In this document: piece after piece, positions 17,222 to 25,099 of the stretch
Numbering within the stretch: position 1 is the first letter of the stretch
How the letters are laid out: each line of letters begins with the position of its first letter
Source of the DNA: a virus
Length of the DNA stretch: 43,353 nt
Virus record (IMG/VR): IMGVR_UViG_3300010334_002515
Location: 1-43,353 of that record
Reading direction: 5' to 3' (one strand)
Notes under the pieces: generated by a model
What the model was told of the DNA's origin: nothing
What the model saw: the letters and a program-made list of their open reading frames with translations, nothing else
Databases searched by the model: none
Program-made: the position numbers and the translations under genes

Positions 17222-17776
17222 ATGGAATTTATAGGAAACTACAAAGAATGGTTGAAGCCAGAGTGGGTTGAATATGTTCTAAATAATGATGGCTATGAAA
17301 TGCCTAAATGGGAGTTTGAACAGAACGGAATACTTGAAGCCATCGAGCGAGGTGATCGCGCAGAGTTTTGTGAGTTTCAAAAGAAGTATGAAGAAGTAGG
17401 ATTCAAACACAATTCTCTACTTTACTATTTGTTTGAGGAAGATAATTTTCCGTTTGAAGTGCCCTTGCCCCCTTTTATAAATTTAAAAGAAGGGCAAGGA
17501 TATTATTGGAATTTATTTAAATACAAACCAGGAAACTTACTACCAGTGCATAGTGACCGAGTAACTAAGTTTGAAAAAAATTGTAAACGTTACTGGATGA
17601 GTTGGCTTGACTGGCAGGACGGCCATATTTTAATTTACGAAAATCAAATGATTGCACCGTATAAGGCTGCTGATACTTACATCTTTACTAATCCATTCGG
17701 AACACACGGCGCCGCTAACATTGGCTTAACACCAAGAATATCATTTCAGATTACTATCTACGATGAGCAACATTAA
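17222..17776 (+). CDS. 2OG-Fe(II) oxygenase-like protein, tandem paralogue 4
   Basis: A 184-residue protein: EFIGNYKEWLKPEW at the N-terminus, LPVHSDRVT (His110, Asp112), GHILIYEN, PYKAADTY (the usual Gly of KAGD is Ala), GTHGAANIGLTPRISFQI (His162, Arg172). It begins two bases after the previous stop and overlaps the SGNH gene by 14 bp. Confidence 0.72.
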   Translation: MEFIGNYKEWLKPEWVEYVLNNDGYEMPKWEFEQNGILEAIERGDRAEFCEFQKKYEEVGFKHNSLLYYLFEEDNFPFEVPLPPFINLKEGQGYYWNLFKYKPGNLLPVHSDRVTKFEKNCKRYWMSWLDWQDGHILIYENQMIAPYKAADTYIFTNPFGTHGAANIGLTPRISFQITIYDEQH

Positions 17777-18554
17777 AAGAATAGTAGCGTTTGGATGCAG
17801 TTACACTGCCGGAGAAGAGTTGTTATACCATCAACTTGGAGACCTCGACGAATATAGAAAAAGTACATCACACAATCCCCGATTATTTTTTCAAAAACTA
17901 TCAAAGGATCCTGTTGCACAAGAAACTTTGAAAACCATACGATCTGATCAATTGAAATTAGCATGGCCGGCAAAACTTGCCGCATTATTGAATATTGACT
18001 ATGTCAACTTTGCAGAAGCTGGCAACAGTATGGATAAAATACTATGGCAAGTAGAACAGAAGAAATTAGAAAAATTCTTCCAACTCGGAGATGTAATATT
18101 TGTAGGTGCCACTAATCCTGATAGGAATATATTCTTTAAGGACACTGGTCCTATGTCGTTTCAATTACCATCATTACATTGGGCGTCTGAAGAATCGCTA
18201 ATAGGTGTTGATAGTGTCGGCAACATCGATGTTGTTATAAGCAAAAATGCAGATAAAGAGTTACTCAACTGGTTTACTGATGATCGAATTGTTTGGGATT
18301 ATCTTAAATCGTTAAGGTCGTTAGCATCTCTGGGTGCTGCCATTGTAAATGCTATGTCGTGCGATATAAATTTAAATGTGCAATCATATAATGTTGAACT
18401 ATTTAAAAACATAAAAGATAGCATACAATATCTTCAAAGTAATGATATGGATTCGTTCGCAGGAAAAGATGATTACTTGGCATGGGGTCACCCTAATGAG
18501 CAAGTGCATCAACGATTTGCGGAAAGCATATATGAAATACTGCGGAAATTATAA
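17763..18554 (+). CDS. SGNH-hydrolase-like protein
   Basis: A 263-residue protein. VAFGCSYTAG gives block I with Ser13, AEAGNSMDKI (about 84-93) a block II-like glycine turn, and WGHPNEQVHQRFA a C-terminal block V-like His. It resembles the proteins at 7269 and 14707 in overall order, though identity looks low. Like the one at 14707, it sits between two oxygenase-like genes of the tandem family, overlapping them by 14 and 23 bp. That repeated arrangement suggests removal or addition of an acyl group on the same substrate. Confidence 0.65.
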   Translation: MSNIKRIVAFGCSYTAGEELLYHQLGDLDEYRKSTSHNPRLFFQKLSKDPVAQETLKTIRSDQLKLAWPAKLAALLNIDYVNFAEAGNSMDKILWQVEQKKLEKFFQLGDVIFVGATNPDRNIFFKDTGPMSFQLPSLHWASEESLIGVDSVGNIDVVISKNADKELLNWFTDDRIVWDYLKSLRSLASLGAAIVNAMSCDINLNVQSYNVELFKNIKDSIQYLQSNDMDSFAGKDDYLAWGHPNEQVHQRFAESIYEILRKL

Positions 18555-19086
18555 ACACTTAATCAATCCAGAATGGATAGAGTTATTGTTATCAACAAAA
18601 GGTATCCCTATCAGCCCTTGGAAAGATCATAAAGTAGACGAGGTTAAAGAAGAAATTGATTTTGATCAATTGTTGACATCTACACAAGATGAACGAGATT
18701 TGTTTGTGACTGGACCGTATGGGGAAAGTCTCATCATGGCTGAGATGTTCACTGAAGAGAATATACCGTTTGTACTAGATTTCAAAGAAGTTCAACATCT
18801 ATTTGCAGGTGACTGGTGGATCATAAAACAACTGCCAGGGCAGTATATGCCGATACATAGAGATACTGCATTATTCTACCAAGAAAATAATAGAATATGG
18901 ATGCCGCTTATAGACTATCAACAAGGTCACATTTTTATTCATGAAGGTAATTTTATAAAAGATTACAAGGCCGGTGACATGTTTAAATATTTCAAAGATA
19001 ACGATTTGCATGGTAGTATAAATTTAAGCTCGACCCCCAGAATTGTTTTGCAAATAAGCCAGAAACCTATACCATATGATCGTTAA
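18532..19086 (+). CDS. 2OG-Fe(II) oxygenase-like protein, tandem paralogue 5
   Basis: A 184-residue protein from ATG 18532, chosen because KYCGNYKHLINPEW then aligns with the other paralogue starts; an upstream codon at 18442 would add 30 unrelated residues. Motifs: MPIHRDTAL (His109, Asp111), GHIFIHEG, DYKAGDMF, DLHGSINLSSTPRIVLQI (His160, Arg170). It overlaps the SGNH gene by 23 bp and the SDR-like gene by 11 bp. Confidence 0.72.
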   Translation: MKYCGNYKHLINPEWIELLLSTKGIPISPWKDHKVDEVKEEIDFDQLLTSTQDERDLFVTGPYGESLIMAEMFTEENIPFVLDFKEVQHLFAGDWWIIKQLPGQYMPIHRDTALFYQENNRIWMPLIDYQQGHIFIHEGNFIKDYKAGDMFKYFKDNDLHGSINLSSTPRIVLQISQKPIPYDR

Positions 19087-19585
19087 TAATTTAAAAGTTG
19101 CTATAACAGGGCATACCGGAGAGGTAGGTTCTGCGTTATCTAAAGTGTTTACCGATGCTGGACATAGTATAGTCGGCATATCAAGATCTACTGGGTTTGA
19201 TTTAAACAACAATGAAAACTACAAAGATATTATTTCCACAATTGATCAATGCGATGTGTTTATCAATTGTTGTCAAATAGGTCAAGATGCACTACTACGG
19301 AATGTTTGGAATTTATGGCAGGGCTGTGAATACAAACGGATTATCAACATCAGTGCAATCAGCGCATCTGACCCTGCTGAGAATAAAGAGTATTATCAAA
19401 ATAAAAGAAACTTAGAATCAACGTTCTGGGAATTACTTAAAATAAATCAGTTCCCACCTATGACTATCGTTAGAGCAGGCCTAAGAGAACATGACCCTAG
19501 TTACGATAACTGGGCAAAGTTCTTAATGAAATTGCTAAATGAACCTGAATATCATTTTTTAGAAGTGAGTTATTTTAAATTATGA
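19076..19585 (+). CDS. Short SDR/NAD(P)-dependent Rossmann protein
   Basis: A 169-residue protein with AITGHTGEVGSAL (TGxxGxxG at residues 11-18, dinucleotide binding), INISAISAS (Ser93) and YYQNK (Tyr106, Lys110): the Ser...YxxxK set of short-chain dehydrogenases. It is well short of the usual 230-260 residues, ending soon after the active site, so the substrate-binding half is reduced. It could oxidise or reduce the alcohols made by the adjoining oxygenases; this is inference. Overlaps of 11 and 4 bp bind it into the block. Confidence 0.7.
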   Translation: MIVNNLKVAITGHTGEVGSALSKVFTDAGHSIVGISRSTGFDLNNNENYKDIISTIDQCDVFINCCQIGQDALLRNVWNLWQGCEYKRIINISAISASDPAENKEYYQNKRNLESTFWELLKINQFPPMTIVRAGLREHDPSYDNWAKFLMKLLNEPEYHFLEVSYFKL

Positions 19586-20367
19586 TTACTAATTTAAAAC
19601 TTATACTCGAAAATAAATGTGCAACATTTGAAAGTTGGACCAATACGTTTGACAATTTTATAAACCATCAACCGAGAGATTCCGATAGTGTACTAGAAAA
19701 ATATAAAAATTCTCCTGATTTCTGTACTTGGGAAATAGACGAAGACATTACAACTATTAGCTATCGTTATGTACATAGATTATGCAGTAATGGGGACATG
19801 CATTGTTTACAATCATACACTGAAGAAAAATATCAATCGTTAATAAATTACAAAACATTAGGTCTAGAACTTCCTATTTTAGAAATAATGTCTGTTGAGA
19901 ATGATTTGTTGTATACAAAATTTACCAGCCCCACTGGGGACTTAGGATATCCACCACCCTATGTGTTATTGAACATAATGTATAACAGCAGTAATGTTAT
20001 AGAGGAATTCCGTAACTATATTACTGTTATAATTGATAATTATATAGAATTAACTAAGAAATGTATACAACACAATATACCATTTTTTAGCCCGGCTCGG
20101 ACTATGACTAGCCATTACTTTGATAATATGTTTTATTTTAAAGATACTGTATTCTTTTCTAGCAACAAAGAGCTAACGGTTGAAGATATAGCAGATATCA
20201 TTAGTAGTAACATTGACGGGTTTAGAAGAGCAAAAGGAATAATATCAGCATATCAAGGCAGAGCTGATTCACATCCGGATACTGTTGATTTGATTTATAA
20301 AGAAATAGAAAATCTAAAAAGTTATGCGAGGACGCAATGTCTAAATTTAAAGAATGTAACTCTGTAA
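19582..20367 (+). CDS. Hypothetical protein, possibly kinase-like fold
   Basis: A 261-residue soluble protein, not recognised with confidence. The middle (LPILEIMSVENDLLYTKF) and the segment NIPFFSPARTMTSHYFDNMF followed by FKDTVFFSS recall the hinge and catalytic-loop region of small-molecule kinase folds, as in the protein at 882, but the diagnostic HxD and DFG residues are absent. A long helical tail follows. ATGA overlap with the SDR-like gene. Confidence 0.45.
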   Translation: MITNLKLILENKCATFESWTNTFDNFINHQPRDSDSVLEKYKNSPDFCTWEIDEDITTISYRYVHRLCSNGDMHCLQSYTEEKYQSLINYKTLGLELPILEIMSVENDLLYTKFTSPTGDLGYPPPYVLLNIMYNSSNVIEEFRNYITVIIDNYIELTKKCIQHNIPFFSPARTMTSHYFDNMFYFKDTVFFSSNKELTVEDIADIISSNIDGFRRAKGIISAYQGRADSHPDTVDLIYKEIENLKSYARTQCLNLKNVTL

Positions 20368-20537
20368 TAGCACACTACAAACACAATAAAAAATACATAG
20401 AGCTTGTTACTAGCCTATATGTATTTTCTGAAGCACAATCTACAGGGTCACCTACCCATTACGATGCAACTACTTGGCAATGGGGTGACAAAACTATTTT
20501 AATTCAAGAAGTAGGAATTCATCCTGAGATTGAATAA
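20337..20537 (+). CDS. Small hypothetical protein
   Basis: A 66-residue protein of unknown function. The start is supported by AGGA four bases ahead of ATG 20337. It overlaps the upstream gene by 31 bp and its 3' end overlaps the convergent tail-fibre-like gene by 19 bp. Composition is ordinary (SKFKECNSVIAHYKH at the N-terminus, WQWGDKTILIQEVG near the end), with no membrane segment or motif. Confidence 0.5.
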   Translation: MSKFKECNSVIAHYKHNKKYIELVTSLYVFSEAQSTGSPTHYDATTWQWGDKTILIQEVGIHPEIE

Positions 20538-21490
20538 GAAGGTATAGCTCTAGTTTGTCCGTTAATTGTAACTTTGATATATTTGACATCGTCAAAATTT
20601 ACATTTTCTTTGCCTACTTCTTCTAACTCTAATTCTAGAGTCGATGAAATCTTAGCACCATAGTAAGCATACAGTTTTCCGCTATTGGAAATCTTAACTC
20701 TTACCTCTGGCATAGCACCCGGGGTAGTACGTGTCACCCAATTCATTGCAGTTGGTAGGAATTCCTCAGTCGGATTACCGTCAACTGTAGCTGTCTGAGC
20801 CATGCCCCATTCCCATGGATCGTCACCGGCTTTACCTAACCAATCAAACGCATATATAAAATCGCCATCTTGCAATGGTAACGGATTTTCTGGGGTTCCT
20901 CTAAATCTGTTAAACGCCGTCCAACCTGCTTTATAAGGATTATTATCATAGCTGTCAAATCTCAATGCTGGCTGTTTAAAATTACCTTGCTGAGTGATTA
21001 ATATACCTGTTGATTTTGTATCAATTGTAAGAGGCACTGGGTAATCAAATCTACATCCGCCCGACATCCACCAATCTTGCGATTTGTCTCGATCTTCAAC
21101 AGCATTGTTATTGTTTACAATCTTTATACCTTTGGCAGATAAAACTCCTCTAGAGTCGATAGATACATACTCTTCTGTAAAGATTCCCTTAGTTGCTCCC
21201 AATATCAAACTAGCGTCTACGACGTCTTGACCATCAACAACATCTTGTGTTACAATAGCACTTACAAATGCCGCATTAACATATGACGAATCGTTACCGC
21301 CTTTAGAGTATGCAGTAAATTTGAGCACACCGAGCTGATCCCCATTTTGGCAATTCTCAGGGGCATCAAGTGTTCCCCTTGAACTACCAATTTTAAGGCT
21401 AGGTTGGTTCTTTTTGAAGCCGCCGGTTATTCCACGAATGAATAGTGGAGTATCGAAGCCGTCTGTTTCAAGTATTTTCTCGTTGTTCAT
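20519..21490 (-). CDS. Tail-fibre-like structural protein
   Basis: A 323-residue protein from ATG 21490; an upstream in-frame stretch to 21805 lies inside the halogenase gene and is rejected. The motif SSRGTLDAPENCQNGDQLG followed by LKFTAYSKGG and AAFVSAIV matches the repeat of phage tail fibres and side-tail adhesins (RGT..P..v..GD.Lg...f.g yd). A second copy begins FRGTPENPLPLQDGDFIYAF. Valine-, serine- and glycine-rich beta strands dominate. It is the only plainly structural gene in the window, stands alone on the minus strand, and has an exact T4-type late box upstream. It may be a target of the surrounding enzymes, which is inference. Confidence 0.65.
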   Translation of the reverse strand: MNNEKILETDGFDTPLFIRGITGGFKKNQPSLKIGSSRGTLDAPENCQNGDQLGVLKFTAYSKGGNDSSYVNAAFVSAIVTQDVVDGQDVVDASLILGATKGIFTEEYVSIDSRGVLSAKGIKIVNNNNAVEDRDKSQDWWMSGGCRFDYPVPLTIDTKSTGILITQQGNFKQPALRFDSYDNNPYKAGWTAFNRFRGTPENPLPLQDGDFIYAFDWLGKAGDDPWEWGMAQTATVDGNPTEEFLPTAMNWVTRTTPGAMPEVRVKISNSGKLYAYYGAKISSTLELELEEVGKENVNFDDVKYIKVTINGQTRAIPSYSISG

Positions 21491-21509
21491 AGTATAAGTA
21501 ATGTAAGCA

Positions 21510-21517
21510 TATTTATA
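21510..21517 (-). promoter_or_regulatory. T4-type late promoter (exact TATAAATA)
   Basis: Exact TATAAATA on the minus strand, 19 nt upstream of the tail-fibre-like start at 21490. T4-type late promoters consist of this single box, read by gp55/gp33-type sigma and coactivator factors. No clear plus-strand box is seen for the divergent halogenase gene, which instead has a GTGGA ribosome-binding-like site. Confidence 0.7.
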
Positions 21518-21530
21518 GTGGAAATTAATA

Positions 21531-23099
21531 ATGAAAATTTTAATCATCGGTGGTGGAACAGCAGGATGGATGACTGCCGGATATTTGGCCAAATATCGGG
21601 GCGGTGAAAATATTACACTTGTAGAGTCAGCAACTATACCTAAAATTGGTGTTGGGGAAAGTGTAACTCCGCACGTTTGTAACTTTTTTAAAGAAATCGG
21701 AATTGACGAATTTGACTGGATGAAAGTTACAGGTGCTGTACACAAATATGCCAATAAATTTGTCAATTGGCAGGGCACCGGTGATGAACAATATTTCAGT
21801 TTCAACTACACAGTACCTACCGAAAACTTTTATAAAGATATACCAGTGAACAAAACGCAAGAAGATTTCACTAGAGTTGTTGATGCCCCTAGGAGCATTG
21901 ACACAGTTAGCGAACTTTGCCAATCTAAAATTTTTAATAGATTTGACAAATATTTTAATCCACAGTTTCACTACATGGAACAAAATGTAATGCCCTATAA
22001 AGATGGTCAAGATTTGTTGAACCAGCCATTTAGCCATGCGCACCATATCAATGCAGAATTAGCAGGCCCTTACATTAAAGATAAAATAGCAATACCTGCA
22101 GGTGTAAAACACGTTGTCAACGATGTTGTTAAAGTAAATATTGAAGGTAATCGCATAACATCAGTTTTGTTAGGTGATGGTACAGAATTAACCGCAGACT
22201 TGTACATAGACTGTTCTGGTTTTGCACGAGTACTTTCAAATGCGCTTGGGTGGAAATTAGTAGAAAAAAATACACCAATTGACCGTGCATGGGTCTGTCA
22301 AACAGAGTATGTCGATCCAGAGACTGAGATGGTTAACTATACTCAAAGCATTGCTGAACCCTATGGCTGGCGATTTAAAATAGGTGTGTATCATCGTATG
22401 GGTAATGGCTATTGCTTTAGCAGTAAGCACACCACTGAAGAAGAAGCACTAGATCACTTTATAAAACAAATTGGTCCGCAACGTAGACCACCTCGATTGA
22501 TTAAATGGACTCCAACTAGATTAGAAAAATTCGGAGATGGTAACTGTGCGGCTATCGGACTAAGTTGCGGATTCACTGAGCCGTTAGAAGCCAATGCACT
22601 CTACACTATTATTACAAGCATACGTAGGCTGAATAATGTACTAGATGAAAGTACGTTAGATTTCAGTACCTACAATGAAAAAATGGCGTATACTATTGAC
22701 GACATATCAGATTTTATTCTAGTACACTATACATTGAGCAATAGATCAGATACTAAATTTTGGACTGACATGCAAGAATTAGGTAAAAAATTAAAACATC
22801 GAGAACTAGTTGTTAAAAAGATATACGAAGAAAAAAACACAATGAAATCAGCTGTTGAAGGCTACACAATGTTTCCGGACTATATGTGGGCACAATTAGC
22901 AGTATCATGGGGAATACCCTTTGACACGAAGTCAACAAGTGCTATAGAAAAAGAATTGTCTAAACAATATTTTGAATACAGCGAACACAAGCACCGGCTA
23001 GTATCTTCAATATGCAAAAATAATTATCAATGGCATAAAGAAAATATCTTTAATAACATGCCAAACACTGAATGGGAGAAACAATGGATTTCGAAATAA
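21531..23099 (+). CDS. Flavin-dependent halogenase (tryptophan-halogenase family)
   Basis: A 522-residue protein of typical family length. IIGGGTAGWMTAG (residues 5-17) is the FAD-binding GxGxxG of the family, IPKIGVGESVTP (36-47) and DCSGFARVL are family blocks, and GFTEPLEANAL is the flavin/substrate strap. The diagnostic WxWxIP reads WRFKIG (280-285), so it departs from classical tryptophan halogenases, and the EPLEST serine is replaced. A lysine in HKYANKFVNW (Lys72 or Lys76) could be the catalytic haloamine lysine. Viral members exist: a cyanophage halogenase has been characterised as acting on varied substrates. The substrate here is unknown. It overlaps the next gene by 16 bp. Confidence 0.85.
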   Translation: MKILIIGGGTAGWMTAGYLAKYRGGENITLVESATIPKIGVGESVTPHVCNFFKEIGIDEFDWMKVTGAVHKYANKFVNWQGTGDEQYFSFNYTVPTENFYKDIPVNKTQEDFTRVVDAPRSIDTVSELCQSKIFNRFDKYFNPQFHYMEQNVMPYKDGQDLLNQPFSHAHHINAELAGPYIKDKIAIPAGVKHVVNDVVKVNIEGNRITSVLLGDGTELTADLYIDCSGFARVLSNALGWKLVEKNTPIDRAWVCQTEYVDPETEMVNYTQSIAEPYGWRFKIGVYHRMGNGYCFSSKHTTEEEALDHFIKQIGPQRRPPRLIKWTPTRLEKFGDGNCAAIGLSCGFTEPLEANALYTIITSIRRLNNVLDESTLDFSTYNEKMAYTIDDISDFILVHYTLSNRSDTKFWTDMQELGKKLKHRELVVKKIYEEKNTMKSAVEGYTMFPDYMWAQLAVSWGIPFDTKSTSAIEKELSKQYFEYSEHKHRLVSSICKNNYQWHKENIFNNMPNTEWEKQWISK

Positions 23100-23692
23100 T
23101 CAAAGTCCGTAACAACTTATGTAAAATTAAGTTAACGACACCGTATAGTTACGCACAGTTGTTAGCCGAATTTGAAAAAGAAGAATGGGTTAACCATGCT
23201 GACTATGAAGAACGTGCTGGTGATCCACACCTGTGCAGGTCGGCACTTCCTTATCCTAAAAGTATTATCTTACAGGAAATTGTAAACTACTTGTCGTCAG
23301 ACGAAGTTAAAAGAAAGATCATAGACACTATGTATGAGCTATTTCCAGGAATACAAAATATGTGGGATGGTTGGTCGAACAATAAAATGTTTAATTCAAC
23401 GCTTTGGGGAGGACAATTTCTCAAAGACGAACCTGGTTTTATAATTGAACCGCATATTGATACTAGACTACAAATATTAACATCACTAGTCTATTTTATA
23501 GAAGACAACGATCCTAAACAAGCAACTGTGTTTTACACAGACAAGAATCGTTCCGATCCGTGGACAGCTGAAACAGGTGTTGGGGTGGGGACTTTGCATA
23601 TTAACGATTATGATGTATGGCACGAAGGTTCTAACAGATCGGATAAAGATCGATACCTCATGAGCTTAGGACTAATTGTAAATGTTAAATGA
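23084..23692 (+). CDS. Prolyl-4-hydroxylase-like 2OG-Fe(II) oxygenase
   Basis: A 202-residue protein. ATG 23084 is preferred to ATG 23072 because GGGAG (23074-23078) lies five bases ahead of it. IIEPHIDTRLQ gives His124 and Asp126; YDVWHEGSNRSDKDRYLMSLG gives His180 and Arg190. WGGQFLKDEPGF and the HxD...H...R layout are closer to the prolyl-hydroxylase type than the tandem family is. It follows the halogenase with a 16 bp overlap, so hydroxylation and halogenation may act on one substrate. Confidence 0.68.
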   Translation: MDFEIIKVRNNLCKIKLTTPYSYAQLLAEFEKEEWVNHADYEERAGDPHLCRSALPYPKSIILQEIVNYLSSDEVKRKIIDTMYELFPGIQNMWDGWSNNKMFNSTLWGGQFLKDEPGFIIEPHIDTRLQILTSLVYFIEDNDPKQATVFYTDKNRSDPWTAETGVGVGTLHINDYDVWHEGSNRSDKDRYLMSLGLIVNVK

Positions 23693-24098
23693 ATGGATAT
23701 CTAGAATTTCAACACCTAAGGAAGAACTAGGTGGAATGAGTGTGTGTCCTTATGCTAAAAGTGCAGAGTATGAATTAATCGAAACTGACGGTAGTGATAT
23801 AAATCCCCCACCCTGGGACTTTGAACTTATTGTATATAAACTACCCGATAGTTATTCTATAGAAGAGCTCAACGATATAGCAGTAGAATACAATAACTTA
23901 TTTCCGGAGATGGTGTTTTTGCCCGATCATAAAGATAAAGCAACATTTATAAACGGCATTCCTACTAACAACGGTGTATATAATCTTATGCTATGTCAAT
24001 GGCGTGATAATTTATCAAAGGCTCGAGAAAAATTATCTAATACTGCCTATTATACCTACTGGGCAGAAGACTATTTGAAAGAAATATTAAACACATGA
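23682..24098 (+). CDS. Conserved-looking hypothetical protein
   Basis: A 138-residue soluble protein, not recognised. It has a central CPYAKSAEYEL motif (Cys22), a proline-rich turn (INPPPWDF), and a helical C-terminus (LSKAREKLSNTAYYTYWAED). It overlaps the oxygenase-like gene by 11 bp and the amidinotransferase-like gene by 4 bp, so it probably belongs to the same pathway as the halogenase group. The single conserved-looking Cys in a CPYA context may be functional, but no activity can be assigned. Confidence 0.5.
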   Translation: MLNEWISRISTPKEELGGMSVCPYAKSAEYELIETDGSDINPPPWDFELIVYKLPDSYSIEELNDIAVEYNNLFPEMVFLPDHKDKATFINGIPTNNGVYNLMLCQWRDNLSKAREKLSNTAYYTYWAEDYLKEILNT

Positions 24099-25099
24099 TC
24101 TGGACTGAATGGGATCCTTTAGAGTCAATTATTGTCGGTGACTGTTTTACCGATAGCGACCATCCTGGATTAAAAACGATCTTAAAAGAAACTAAAGAAG
24201 ATCTAAATACTCTAGCAAATTACTTAACTAGTTTAGGTATAAAAGTCTATCGACCTAACGTTGCGCATAACTCTGCAATGGCTCCTATTGTTCCAAGAGA
24301 TCAATACCTAGTGTATGGCGAAACAATATATCAAACATACACATCAATGCCTGATAGATTCAATGATAGTTTAAACTACTTAGGCATATTTAGAGAGCTA
24401 TTTCAACAAGGTCATAACTGGATCAGTCAACCGCCGCCTGTGCTTGCACCTTTAAACTCTACAGACAAGTGGTGGAATGATGGTAAGCACATCTATCACG
24501 ATCTAAACAAAGATAAAATACTGTGGCATACTGCCACCATGTTTAAATGTGGAGATGCATTAATAACTAACAAACAAGGTCCAGGAACGCTACTTGGACT
24601 AGAATGGATGAAGCGTAACTTGCCCGGTACACGTATTATTGAAAACAATAAGTGGGGCCACATTGATCACGGGTTTTTTATGATTGACGATGATACTGTT
24701 ATTTGTATCAACCAGTCTTGGGTTCCCGAAGTGTTACAATCTAAAACACTTATTGAAATTGAAGAATATATTGAAGTTTTAGATTATAGTAAAATTGTAG
24801 AATCTTTTTCTACTACCAGTGGTACACTAAGTCAAGAGTGGATAGACAAATGGCTCAACGAGTGGAAGGGGTATGTGCAAGATGTTGCGTTTGACAGTAA
24901 TGTGCTGGTAATAGATTCTAAGAATATCTTGTTCTCTAGTGAACAACCTAAGCTGTTTAATTTTTTAAAACAAAAAGGTATTACATGCCACGTAGTAAAC
25001 ATGCGTCATAGCATGTTTTGGGAAGGCGGAATACATTGCCTAACACTAGATGTTAGTCGACGTGGAGAGAAGCGGCGAGTCGTTCCTGTAACTTTGTAA
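24095..25099 (+). CDS. Glycine amidinotransferase-like enzyme (guanidino-modifying superfamily)
   Basis: A 334-residue protein with the Asp-His-Cys set of the amidinotransferase/arginine deiminase fold. IVPRDQYLVYGETIYQ (residues 65-80) is the substrate entry motif, MFKCGDALI gives Asp154, WGHIDHGFF gives His189, and FWEGGIHCLTLDVSR gives the nucleophile Cys315. Known members transfer the amidino group of arginine to an amine (glycine, lysine, inosamine) or hydrolyse it. The GGIHCLT block and PRD motif fit an amidinotransferase better than a deiminase. Its 3' end overlaps the convergent aminotransferase gene by 47 bp, the longest overlap here. Confidence 0.82.
   Translation: MIWTEWDPLESIIVGDCFTDSDHPGLKTILKETKEDLNTLANYLTSLGIKVYRPNVAHNSAMAPIVPRDQYLVYGETIYQTYTSMPDRFNDSLNYLGIFRELFQQGHNWISQPPPVLAPLNSTDKWWNDGKHIYHDLNKDKILWHTATMFKCGDALITNKQGPGTLLGLEWMKRNLPGTRIIENNKWGHIDHGFFMIDDDTVICINQSWVPEVLQSKTLIEIEEYIEVLDYSKIVESFSTTSGTLSQEWIDKWLNEWKGYVQDVAFDSNVLVIDSKNILFSSEQPKLFNFLKQKGITCHVVNMRHSMFWEGGIHCLTLDVSRRGEKRRVVPVTL

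Noticed and set aside
18673-18678. TTGACA as a promoter -35
   Set aside because: It is inside a coding sequence, and no TATAAT-like element lies 16-18 bp downstream.
21491-21805. Longer start for the tail-fibre-like gene
   Set aside because: The extension would run through the divergent halogenase gene and past an exact late promoter; its translation has no protein-like pattern.
21627-22046. Minus-strand open frame inside the halogenase gene
   Set aside because: It is the complement of a well-supported coding sequence, with no start site and no recognisable protein.
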